DNA of 51,277 bases, taken from contig DF820458.1 of assembly GCA_000739515.1 (NCBI GenBank), forward strand, positions 133,904 through 185,180. Direction: 5' to 3'. Source of the stretch: Candidatus Moduliflexus flocculans (GTDB lineage: Bacteria > Moduliflexota > Moduliflexia > Moduliflexales > Moduliflexaceae). A model generated the notes under the pieces. The model worked only from the letters and a program-made list of their open reading frames with translations. It was not told where the DNA came from and ran no database searches. The stretch's first letter is position 1. Every line of letters starts with the position of its first letter. Both the position numbers and the translations under genes were made by a program. This document shows positions 7,963 to 15,286 of the stretch, one piece after another.

Positions 7963-8982
7963 ATGGACGAGAGAAAATTTGAAGAGATGATGGAGAAGTG
8001 GGCGTCGCATGAAATGGCGTCTGCGCCGAAATTGCAGCCAACAGGGGAGATGCTGGCAGCGGTGAAGGCGAAGAAACAGCCCTTCTTTTTCCCGATGTTT
8101 GCGCGATGGGCGACGGTCGGCGTGGCGGTGGCGGCGATGCTGATTGCAACGCTGATCTATCCGCGCTGGTATCAGCCAAAACAGGCGATGCAGAAAAGCG
8201 TGACGCCAGTGTCATCCGTTTCGCAGCCGGTTGCGGCAGCTCCGAAAACGCAGAATACAGGGGAAGATGTTCGCGCTGTGACTGAAGGCGAGCAAATAAC
8301 GAATGAAGAGGCAATTGCGGATAAAGGATTGACGCCGCCAGATATTGCGCCGCCTGCGCCAGAACCGAAGATAACGCCGATGGCAGCAGAACGACGTGAA
8401 ATGAGCGGCAACCGTGAAGAAGCCGCTGAAAAGGAAGGCGACGCGCCATTACTGATGGGACGAGGCAAAGATGAGACCGTCGCGCAATCCGCCCAGCAGA
8501 AGGCTGATTCGTCAACGCCTGCGCTGGAAGTGTTCATCGCGCCGGAAAAAGAAAAGGCGGCCAAACCGAAAATCTGCGCAGTGCAGCCGGTCGGTTCGAA
8601 CGCTCCGCAGGAATCTGACTCAATGCTTGCGGGCAAAATCGTAGAGGACACATCAACATCGTCATTCGAGCAACAGGCATCGAAGTTAATGAGCAAGGCG
8701 CAGCCTGAAATCGTGGCGCAATGCCAGCAGATCGGCGACAAGACGTTTATGCTCGAACATGAGGTCTGGGTGGACAGCGAACATGCGCCAGACAAAACAA
8801 CGCTCGCCATTCAGCGCGACAGCGAGGCATATCGTCAGGCGCTCGAACTCAGGCCGGAACTCAAGCCGTATTTTGACGCCTTGCCGCGAGTGATCGTCAA
8901 TCTCGGCGAGTTCTCGCTCGAAGTCAGCCCACAGGGGAAAATGACGTTGAGTGAAGAAGACATCATACGTTTGAAGAAGTAA
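7963..8982 (+). CDS. One-helix membrane protein, putative anti-sigma factor
   Basis: Predicted inner-membrane protein of 339 residues. A short N-terminal cytoplasmic segment (MDERKFEEMMEKWASHEM), one transmembrane helix at about 46-66, and a large periplasmic part follow. The position after an ECF sigma gene and the shape suggest an anti-sigma factor, but I see no zinc-binding HxxxCxxC motif, so this is inference. A low-complexity linker (about 70-240) leads to a C-terminal domain (about 245-339; IGDKTFMLEHEVWVDSE, DKTTLAIQRDSEAYRQAL, RVIVNLGEF). This domain matches the last ~85 residues of the VIT/vWA protein at 12863-15235. The start has a strong AGGAGG. It is likely co-transcribed with the toxin-antitoxin pair 16 bases downstream. 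Confidence 0.75.
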   Translation: MDERKFEEMMEKWASHEMASAPKLQPTGEMLAAVKAKKQPFFFPMFARWATVGVAVAAMLIATLIYPRWYQPKQAMQKSVTPVSSVSQPVAAAPKTQNTGEDVRAVTEGEQITNEEAIADKGLTPPDIAPPAPEPKITPMAAERREMSGNREEAAEKEGDAPLLMGRGKDETVAQSAQQKADSSTPALEVFIAPEKEKAAKPKICAVQPVGSNAPQESDSMLAGKIVEDTSTSSFEQQASKLMSKAQPEIVAQCQQIGDKTFMLEHEVWVDSEHAPDKTTLAIQRDSEAYRQALELRPELKPYFDALPRVIVNLGEFSLEVSPQGKMTLSEEDIIRLKK

Positions 8983-8998
8983 TGAGGGGGGGAACAGG

Positions 8999-9277
8999 AT
9001 GATACATGCGATAACAATTCCTATTCCACAGCCTATTTGGAATGCAGAACCGGACATTGCCGCGTTACAACAACGATTGCTGGAATATCTTATCCTTGAT
9101 GAGTATCAGCGAGGTTTGATCTCTATTCGTGAAGGCGCTGCAATGCTTCATCTCAGTTATGAAGAATTTATGGACTTTTTGGGATCGCATCGCGTTTCAT
9201 TTATCAATGCAAATTCTGATGAATTGCAAGAAAGCTATCGAATGTTCAGTGATTATATGGAGCATCAGGTTGCATGA
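8999..9277 (+). CDS. UPF0175-family antitoxin
   Basis: Small 92-residue protein with the UPF0175 pattern: YQRGLISIREGAAMLHLSYEEFMDFLGSH followed by an acidic tail. UPF0175 proteins are antitoxin or DNA-binding partners of DUF3368/PIN-like toxins. The stop overlaps the start of the toxin gene by 4 bases (ATGA), the standard antitoxin-first arrangement. A G-rich Shine-Dalgarno (AGGGGGGG) precedes ATG 8999. The antitoxin would neutralise the downstream nuclease and repress the operon; both roles are known of the class and not shown here. Confidence 0.8.
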   Translation: MIHAITIPIPQPIWNAEPDIAALQQRLLEYLILDEYQRGLISIREGAAMLHLSYEEFMDFLGSHRVSFINANSDELQESYRMFSDYMEHQVA

Positions 9278-9723
9278 TTGTGATATCCAATTCCAGTCCA
9301 ATTATTGCACTTTCTCGTATTCAGCGGCTTGATATTTTTCAACAACTGTTTGGCAAGGTGATTATTCCGCCGATAGTTTATCAGGAGGTTGCGCCTGAAC
9401 ATAAGAGCGGGACTCAATATGAGCATATTCATAACGCTGTTGCCGAATTTATCGAAGTGATTGAACCTCAAACAGTTTATGCATTCACGCGAAATTTGCA
9501 ACAAGGGGAACGTGGCGTATTGAATCTGGCATTAGAACTTAACGCAGATATGCTTATTATTGATGACAGAAAAGCAAGGAACGAGGCACGAGAGATGGGG
9601 ATTCGCGCGGTTATTGCGTTGACAGTAGATATTTTGAAACAGGCAGAAGCACGGCAGATTATCCCCTCTTATATACAAATTATAGCGGAATTACGCACTA
9701 AAAATATTTTTCTTCCAGCATAA
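9274..9723 (+). CDS. DUF3368 PIN-like toxin
   Basis: 149-residue PIN-fold nuclease candidate. It starts MIVISNSSPIIALSRI, the DUF3368 opening, where most members have an Asp (SDTSP) and here Asn replaces it (SNSSP). Later acidic positions are present: GERGVLNLALELNADMLIIDDRKAR gives the Glu and Asp-Asp pair of the active site. Loss of the first Asp may weaken metal binding. It overlaps the antitoxin stop by 4 bases. A strong hairpin terminator follows. Confidence 0.8.
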   Translation: MIVISNSSPIIALSRIQRLDIFQQLFGKVIIPPIVYQEVAPEHKSGTQYEHIHNAVAEFIEVIEPQTVYAFTRNLQQGERGVLNLALELNADMLIIDDRKARNEAREMGIRAVIALTVDILKQAEARQIIPSYIQIIAELRTKNIFLPA

Positions 9724-9734
9724 ATTCGCGAGTT

Positions 9735-9777
9735 AAAAGCTGTCAGATACTTATAAGGATTATCTGACAGCTTTTTT
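9735..9777. terminator. Shared terminator between convergent genes
   Basis: Arms 9735-9749 and 9761-9775 form a 15-bp stem, followed by T6 on the plus strand and T4 on the minus strand. It serves the toxin gene and can also serve the FMN reductase gene. Its GTCAGATA...TATCTGAC stem resembles those at 157-198 and 25706-25740. Confidence 0.85.
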
Positions 9778-9780
9778 CTT

Positions 9781-10365
9781 TTATGCCGCGCCGCAAATGT
9801 CGTTGACAATTGCGTCCGCTTGCGCGAAGAGTTCGGGACGTGCCTGAAGATCGGCAGGCGATGAAATGCCGCAGGCGCGAAGCTGGTAATTTTGCTGAAA
9901 ACCGTGAATCCGAATCAGGCGTTCGTAACTCGGATAAATATCCGCATACAGCGATTCATCAGAATTGCCCTGCGTCAGCACGAAGATCAGCTTTTTACCT
10001 GGTGTCAGGCGGCTTCTCTGGCTCTCGTCTTTCAGGTAAAATTCCGGCACGTAAAACGAATAGATGCGATCAAGAAAGGCTTTGGCCTGCGAGGTGACGT
10101 TGCCGTAATAGACGCCGGACGCGACAATCAGCACATCGGAATTTTTTACCTGTTCAAGAATCGGCGTGATGTCATCGCGCAGAGCGCATTTCTCTAATGT
10201 CGTTTTACACGCCATGCAGCCCTGACAGCCGCGATAATCGAGTTTGTTGATTTCGAATGCTTGCACATTCGCGCCGCGCCGCTCGAATTGTTGCAGCATG
10301 TAGCGGGTTAAGGTGGCGCTGTTGCCGTTGGTTCGCGGGCTTCCTAATACGCAGGTAATTTTCAT
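9781..10365 (-). CDS. NADPH-dependent FMN reductase / flavodoxin-like oxidoreductase
   Basis: Flavodoxin-fold enzyme of 194 residues. It has the flavin phosphate loop GSPRTNGNSATL near the N-terminus, GCQGCMACK with conserved cysteines at about 48-54 (seen in iron-sulfur flavoproteins and related reductases), and ASGVYYGNVTSQAKAFLDRIYS as the second flavin loop. Members reduce FMN or quinones with NAD(P)H; the exact substrate cannot be told. ATG 10365 begins the first beta strand (MKITCVLGSPR) and has GAGG five bases upstream. It lies just downstream of the quinone oxidoreductase in the same direction, so a redox pair is plausible. Confidence 0.85.
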   Translation of the reverse strand: MKITCVLGSPRTNGNSATLTRYMLQQFERRGANVQAFEINKLDYRGCQGCMACKTTLEKCALRDDITPILEQVKNSDVLIVASGVYYGNVTSQAKAFLDRIYSFYVPEFYLKDESQRSRLTPGKKLIFVLTQGNSDESLYADIYPSYERLIRIHGFQQNYQLRACGISSPADLQARPELFAQADAIVNDICGAA

Positions 10366-10397
10366 AGTTTCCTCGTTAAATAAGGCATGGACGAATA

Positions 10398-10419
10398 GGC
10401 ATCTCGCTTCGCTCATGCC
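10398..10419 (-). other. Short hairpin between qor and FMN reductase
   Basis: GGCAT...ATGCC with an inner GCGAAGC turn lies between the two minus-strand genes. It lacks a T run, so it may only slow transcription or be a repeat remnant. Confidence 0.3.
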
Positions 10420-10443
10420 CGATTATATGCGTTGTTTTTTCGT

Positions 10444-11400
10444 CTATGGAATTAAAATGATCTTGCCGAGCGCTCCTGACTTGAATAGTTTCTCATGGCT
10501 TCGACTCGCTTCCGCTAATGGGATTCTTTGGCTGATGATAGGTCGCAGCGTCTTGTTTTTTAAACCCTGAAAAAGGATCGCATGCAAGCCCGCCATGGTT
10601 GATGGCGGCAAATTGCCGATATTCGTTCCCAAAATTGCCGCATCGCGGCTGGTGAGCGCCTGCGCGTCTATTTCAATAGGAGTTCGGTCGCCAATCACCG
10701 TAATGCGTCCCCCGTTCGCCAGAATCGCGATGTCTCGCTTCACATTGGCTGACACAGGCTCGATAATCACATCAACGCCGCGACCGTTCGTGATCTCCAA
10801 GACCTGTTCGAAGTGTCCATCATCATAATGATTGACGGTATGCTGTGCGCCTTGTTCGCGCGCTAATTTTTGCCCCTGCTCAGTTCCTGCTGAACCAATC
10901 ACAGAACAGCCAGCGGCAACAGCAAATTGCGTCGCGGCAATCCCGACCGCGCCTGATGCGCCATGAACCAGGACGGTTTCACCCGCTTCGATCTTACTCC
11001 GCTGGAATAAACCGCGATAGGCGGTCGCGTATGGAATGAAAAGGGCGGCGCCTTCTTCGAACGTCGCGCTATCGGGCAGCGGATAGACCTGCGACGCCTC
11101 GCATAGGACTTCTTCGGCATACGTGCCGCTGATATTAAAGGCGGTATACACCCGTTGCCCTATCTGCAAATGAGCGACCTCCGCCCCAATGCGCGCGATT
11201 GTTCCCGCGCCGTCAATTCCCGGCGTAAACGGCACGGAGACCCATGACGCCGCACCAGAACGGCAATACGCATCAACCGGGTTGACGCCGATGGCGTTTA
11301 ATTTAACAACAACTTGATTGTTCGCAGGAATAAGGTCTGCAACTTCTTCTAAAACCATCGTCTGCGGCAGGCCAAATTCTCTGACTCGAATTGCTTTCAT
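10444..11400 (-). CDS. NADPH:quinone oxidoreductase (zinc-independent MDR family)
   Basis: Medium-chain reductase of 318 residues, zeta-crystallin/Qor type. It has the N-terminal GroES-like domain (MKAIRVREFGLPQTMVLEEV; NPVDAYCRSG; PGIDGAGTIARIG) and a Rossmann domain with VLVHGASGAVGIAATQFA at about residues 140-157. Zinc-binding cysteines of alcohol dehydrogenases are absent. It would reduce quinones with NADPH in the cytoplasm. The start at 11400 is chosen because GGAGG then lies at a normal distance; ATG 11403 is too close. It is divergent from an AraC regulator that probably controls it. Confidence 0.9.
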   Translation of the reverse strand: MKAIRVREFGLPQTMVLEEVADLIPANNQVVVKLNAIGVNPVDAYCRSGAASWVSVPFTPGIDGAGTIARIGAEVAHLQIGQRVYTAFNISGTYAEEVLCEASQVYPLPDSATFEEGAALFIPYATAYRGLFQRSKIEAGETVLVHGASGAVGIAATQFAVAAGCSVIGSAGTEQGQKLAREQGAQHTVNHYDDGHFEQVLEITNGRGVDVIIEPVSANVKRDIAILANGGRITVIGDRTPIEIDAQALTSRDAAILGTNIGNLPPSTMAGLHAILFQGLKNKTLRPIISQRIPLAEASRSHEKLFKSGALGKIILIP

Positions 11401-11495
11401 CATCTGCCTCCTTTTTCTATATATTGTAAGCTTGACAGGATTCGACGCGCCTGTTAGAAAAGGTAACGCTGTCGCAATTGTTCTGACAGCGCAAT

Positions 11496-11584
11496 AGACA
11501 TTATTGGAAATAAGGATTTGACCCACCCCTTGCCCCTCCCAAGAGGGAAATTTCGGAATGATGTTCTTATTTCCGATAATGTCT
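11496..11584. repeat. 89-bp palindromic element in a divergent promoter region
   Basis: Arms 11496-11514 and 11566-11584 (AGACATTATTGGAAATAAG and its near-perfect inverse, 18 of 19) enclose a fragment of the CCACCCC...GAGGG sequence found in repeat A. It lies between qor and the AraC gene, so it probably also shapes their promoters. It could be a small mobile element or a large operator. Confidence 0.6.
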
Positions 11585-11675
11585 AATAACGTAACAGCAT
11601 GTAATTTAGAGAGAATTTCAGATTTGTCTATGGCGAATGCCGCAAAAAAGGTGATATTTCGCGCAAGGATGGATT

Positions 11676-12686
11676 ATGAATATGCCAACTGTTTCGATGA
11701 CGCTCGTGATTCAATTGATGCATTATGCGTCATACCATCATCTCGATCCTGTTCCAGTGTTGCGCGCTGCCGGCCTTGATCCGTCCGTGTTGACGACGCC
11801 TGATGCTCGTTGCGCCTTCGATACGTACCTTCGACTTCAGGAAGCACTTGCCGAGGTTGCCGGGGACGAGAATTTAGGCTTGCACATGGGGCAATGCGCT
11901 GAATCGAGAACCTGGTCGATCATGGGCTATATCATGATGAATTGCGAAACCATCGGCGACGCCCTGAAACGAGCCGAAAATTACAGCGGCATCGTCAGCA
12001 ATGTCATCAGTATCCGCTTCGACGCATCAGCGCAATCGGCGTCATTGACGCTTGAAAGCAGTTTGCCTGTTGCTGCGCTGACGCGGCATTGCATCGAGGC
12101 CACCCTGTCAAGTCTCGTGCATATTATCGAGCATATCACCAAACACGCCGTTCCGCTGACGCTCGTAACCATGACGCATGAGTCGCCCGCTAATCTCGAC
12201 GATCACCGTCGAATCTTCCGCTGTCCGCTACGATTTTCGCAGCCATCCAATCAATTGGTCTTTCCCGCTGCATTTCTGAAAACGCCGATAGCCTACCAGA
12301 ATCCCGCTCTGCTTCAGGCGTTCGAACAATACGCGTCAAGTTTATTGGCTAAAATCAATGGAGATGCTTCATACTCTGGCAAAGTGACGGAATTTCTGAT
12401 GAAACGCCTGCCGGATGGCGTGCCGTCAATTGAGGATGCTGCGAGCGCGTTCGCGATGAGCGTCAGAAGCCTACAATTGCGTTTGGAAGAGGAAGGCGCG
12501 ACGTTTCGCGGCTTGCTGCGGCAGGCGCGAGAAACCCTGGCGCAATCCTATCTAAAGGAAAAACGGTGTTCGATTAGTGAAATCACCTATCTGCTCGGCT
12601 TTTCCGAACCAAGCGTCTTTCGGCGGACATTCAAACAGTGGACAGGTTTGACGCCGGGCGAATATCGCTCACAAAATATTCTATAA
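11676..12686 (+). CDS. AraC-family transcriptional regulator (OruR/ArgR-like N-domain)
   Basis: 336-residue regulator. The N-terminal ~200 residues match the AraC arabinose-binding-like domain of the OruR/GliR type (VPVLRAAGLDPSVLTTPDARCAFDTYLRLQEALAEVAGDENLGLHMG). The C-terminal ~95 residues carry two helix-turn-helix units (SIEDAASAFAMSVRSLQLRLEEEGATF; SISEITYLLGFSEPSVFRRTFKQWTGLTPGEYR). The start ATG has AAGGA six bases upstream. Divergence from the quinone oxidoreductase makes that gene the likeliest target; the inducer is unknown. A palindromic element lies in the shared promoter region. Confidence 0.92.
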   Translation: MNMPTVSMTLVIQLMHYASYHHLDPVPVLRAAGLDPSVLTTPDARCAFDTYLRLQEALAEVAGDENLGLHMGQCAESRTWSIMGYIMMNCETIGDALKRAENYSGIVSNVISIRFDASAQSASLTLESSLPVAALTRHCIEATLSSLVHIIEHITKHAVPLTLVTMTHESPANLDDHRRIFRCPLRFSQPSNQLVFPAAFLKTPIAYQNPALLQAFEQYASSLLAKINGDASYSGKVTEFLMKRLPDGVPSIEDAASAFAMSVRSLQLRLEEEGATFRGLLRQARETLAQSYLKEKRCSISEITYLLGFSEPSVFRRTFKQWTGLTPGEYRSQNIL

Positions 12687-12778
12687 TTTTTTGGAAAATT
12701 CCTATTCGCCTTCGTATGAAAGAACAGACATGCGCATGATGTCGAAATGAACTCGTCAGAAATAGTGATCTTTCTGAA

Positions 12779-12836
12779 AACAACAACGAATTTGAAAAAA
12801 GGACGAATTCGTTCCTTTCTCACATTCGTTGTTGTT
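12779..12836 (+). other. Stem-loop upstream of the VIT/vWA gene
   Basis: Arms 12779-12791 and 12824-12836 (AACAACAACGAAT / ATTCGTTGTTGTT) enclose a second near-palindrome (about 12798-12818). A weak CTTT follows. It may end the AraC transcript or act in the leader of the next gene, whose ATG is 27 bases on. Confidence 0.5.
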
Positions 12837-12862
12837 CTTTGAATATTACGGAGGATAAAGCT

Positions 12863-15235
12863 ATGTCATTCTTCAAACAAATTATTCGTCACACCGCCGC
12901 GCTGTTGTGCGGCGCAGCAGCGTTTGCCCCGCTATCATTCGCGCAAGAGGCGGAACAGGCCGCCGATAAAACGTTGTCGCCTTATTTTTTCGTTAAGAGC
13001 GATGATCCCACTGTGGACGCGTTGCCGCTGAAAGCGACTTCCGCGCAGGTAGATATTGCGGGCGTGATCGCCGACGTGAAAGTCAAGCAAGTCTATAAAA
13101 ACGAAGGAAAATCGCCGCTTGAAGCGATTTACATTTTCCCCGGCTCGACGCGAGCCGCCGTCTATGCCATGAAAATGACCATTGGCGAGCGCACGATTGT
13201 CGCAAAAATCGAAAAGCGCGAAACGGCGCGGCAGCAATACGAACAAGCCAAGCAGGAAGGCAAAAGCGCGTCATTGCTGGAACAGCAGCGCCCGAACGTC
13301 TTCCAGATGAACGTCGCCAACATCATGCCGGGGGACGAAATCGTCGTAGAAATGAGCTACACCGAATTGCTCGTGCCGACCGACGGCATGTATGAATTTG
13401 TCTATCCGACCGTCGTCGGGCCGCGTTATTCCAATATGCCCGCCGACACCGCGTCCGCGAGCGAAAAATGGGTCGAAAATCCGTATCTGCATCAGGGCGA
13501 AGCGCCGAATTACACCTTTGACATCGCCGTGAATCTCTCCGCCGGAATGCCGATTCAGCAGGCGACCAGCCCGTCGCATAAAGTGGATATTCAATATGAA
13601 AACAAGGCGTTTGCGGCGGTCAAATTGGACGATTCCGAGAAGACGAAAGGGAACAAAGATTTCGTCTTGAAATATCAATTGGCAGGCGGCCAGGTGGAAT
13701 CCGGCTTGCTGCTCTATAAAGGCGAAGACGAGAACTTCTTCCTGCTGATGATGCAGCCGCCGAAGCGCGTGAAACCGGCGGCGATTCCGGCGCGGGAATA
13801 CATTTTTATTGTGGACGTGTCCGGCTCGATGAACGGCTTTCCGCTTGACATCTCGAAAACGCTGCTACGCGACTTGATCGGCAAGCTGAATCCGAATGAA
13901 AAATTTAACGTGCTGCTCTTTGCGGGTGGATCGTCGGTGTTGTCCGAAAACGGCTCGCTCGCGGCCACGCCGGAGAATATTCAGAAAGCGATTCGTTTTA
14001 TTGATGAACAGCAGGGCGGCGGCGGCACGGAAATTCTGCCTGCAATGGAACGCGCCCTTGCATTGCCGCGAACCGAAGGCATGTCCCGCAGCATCATTAT
14101 CGCCACTGACGGCTACGTGCAAGTCGAGCCGCAGGTATTTGACCTGATTCGCAACAAACTCGGCGATGCCAATATGTTTGCGTTCGGCATCGGCTCATCG
14201 GTTAACCGTTTCCTCATCGAAGGGATGGCGCGGATGGGGATGGGCGAGCCGTTCGTGCTGCTGAATCCGTCGGAAGCTCCGGTGCAGGCCGAAAAATTCC
14301 GGCAATATATTCAGTCGCCGGTCTTGACGCAGGTGAAATTGGACGCGCAGGGCTTTGACATCTACGACCTTGAACCGCCGAGTTTGCCGGATGTATTAGC
14401 GGAACGCCCGGTGATTTATTTCGGCAAATGGCGCGGCGAGGCGGCTGGCACGCTGACGGTTAACGGAATCGGCGGCGAGGGTAAATATTCACAAATTATC
14501 AATGTCGCGGAAGTGACGCCACGCGCCGAAAACGCAGCGCTACGTTATCTCTGGGCGCGGCATCGCATTCAGGTGCTTGGCGATTACAACGCCTTGCAGG
14601 AATCGGATGAGCGCGTCAAGACGATTACGAATTTAGGGCTGAAATATAATTTATTGACGCAATACACGTCATTCATCGCGATTGACTCCGAAATCCGCAA
14701 TAAAGACGGCAAATCTACCACCGTCAACCAGCCGCTGCCGCTGCCGGAAGGCGTCTCCGATCTTGCAGTCGGGAAAGGGCTAATGATGCAGTCGCTCGCG
14801 CCTGCGCCGATGGCGACGGCGGAACGAAAAGCCGTGAATGCGCCGCGCGGCAGATTATTCAAAGAAGAGGCGACCACCGAAGTCGAGCAAGACGCAACTG
14901 AAAAACCGAAAGAAGCCGATAAGAAAGATGTTTCGGGAAAGGCGCAGAATGAAACGACTGTGCAGACCATCGGCCAGAAAACCTTTACGCTGAAAGACGG
15001 CGCGTGGGTGGATCATGAATTGAGCGCCGACAAAACGGTCGTGAAAATCAAGCGCGACAGCGACGCTTACAAGAAACTCCTCGCCGCGCTGCCGAATTTG
15101 CTAGCGATTTTCGAACTCGGCGACCGCGTGATCGTGGCGGCGGGCAATTACGCCATCGAACTCGCAGATGACGGCAAAACCGACCTGACGCCGGAAGAAC
15201 TGAAACCGCTTGTCGAGGCGTTCAAATCCGTCTAA
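12863..15235 (+). CDS. Secreted VIT and vWA domain protein
   Basis: Exported protein of 790 residues resembling inter-alpha-trypsin-inhibitor heavy chains. It has a signal peptide (about 1-27, ending LSFAQ), a VIT domain (about 40-165; ADVKVKQVYKNEGKSPLEAIYIFP, NVFQMNVANIMPGDEI), a vWA domain (about 311-485) with an intact metal site DVSGSM at 318-323 and ATDGY later, and a beta-rich stretch. The C-terminal domain (about 705-790) is shared with the membrane protein at 7963-8982 (IGQKTFTLKDGAWVDHE, DKTVVKIKRDSDAYKKLL, RVIVAAGNYAIELADDGK). No sortase motif or membrane anchor is visible. ATG 12863 has GGAGG eight bases upstream. A strong terminator follows. The function is unknown; adhesion or surface protein interaction is the usual inference for vWA. 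Confidence 0.88.
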   Translation: MSFFKQIIRHTAALLCGAAAFAPLSFAQEAEQAADKTLSPYFFVKSDDPTVDALPLKATSAQVDIAGVIADVKVKQVYKNEGKSPLEAIYIFPGSTRAAVYAMKMTIGERTIVAKIEKRETARQQYEQAKQEGKSASLLEQQRPNVFQMNVANIMPGDEIVVEMSYTELLVPTDGMYEFVYPTVVGPRYSNMPADTASASEKWVENPYLHQGEAPNYTFDIAVNLSAGMPIQQATSPSHKVDIQYENKAFAAVKLDDSEKTKGNKDFVLKYQLAGGQVESGLLLYKGEDENFFLLMMQPPKRVKPAAIPAREYIFIVDVSGSMNGFPLDISKTLLRDLIGKLNPNEKFNVLLFAGGSSVLSENGSLAATPENIQKAIRFIDEQQGGGGTEILPAMERALALPRTEGMSRSIIIATDGYVQVEPQVFDLIRNKLGDANMFAFGIGSSVNRFLIEGMARMGMGEPFVLLNPSEAPVQAEKFRQYIQSPVLTQVKLDAQGFDIYDLEPPSLPDVLAERPVIYFGKWRGEAAGTLTVNGIGGEGKYSQIINVAEVTPRAENAALRYLWARHRIQVLGDYNALQESDERVKTITNLGLKYNLLTQYTSFIAIDSEIRNKDGKSTTVNQPLPLPEGVSDLAVGKGLMMQSLAPAPMATAERKAVNAPRGRLFKEEATTEVEQDATEKPKEADKKDVSGKAQNETTVQTIGQKTFTLKDGAWVDHELSADKTVVKIKRDSDAYKKLLAALPNLLAIFELGDRVIVAAGNYAIELADDGKTDLTPEELKPLVEAFKSV

Positions 15236-15253
15236 TTTATTCTTTCCAACATA

Positions 15254-15286
15254 CTCGCGCCGGAATCCGTCCGGCGCGAGTTTTTT
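15254..15286 (+). terminator. Rho-independent terminator of the VIT/vWA gene
   Basis: Arms CTCGCGCCGG (15254-15263) and CCGGCGCGAG (15271-15280) are followed by T6. The T run overlaps the stop codon of the convergent kinase-like gene. Confidence 0.9.
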
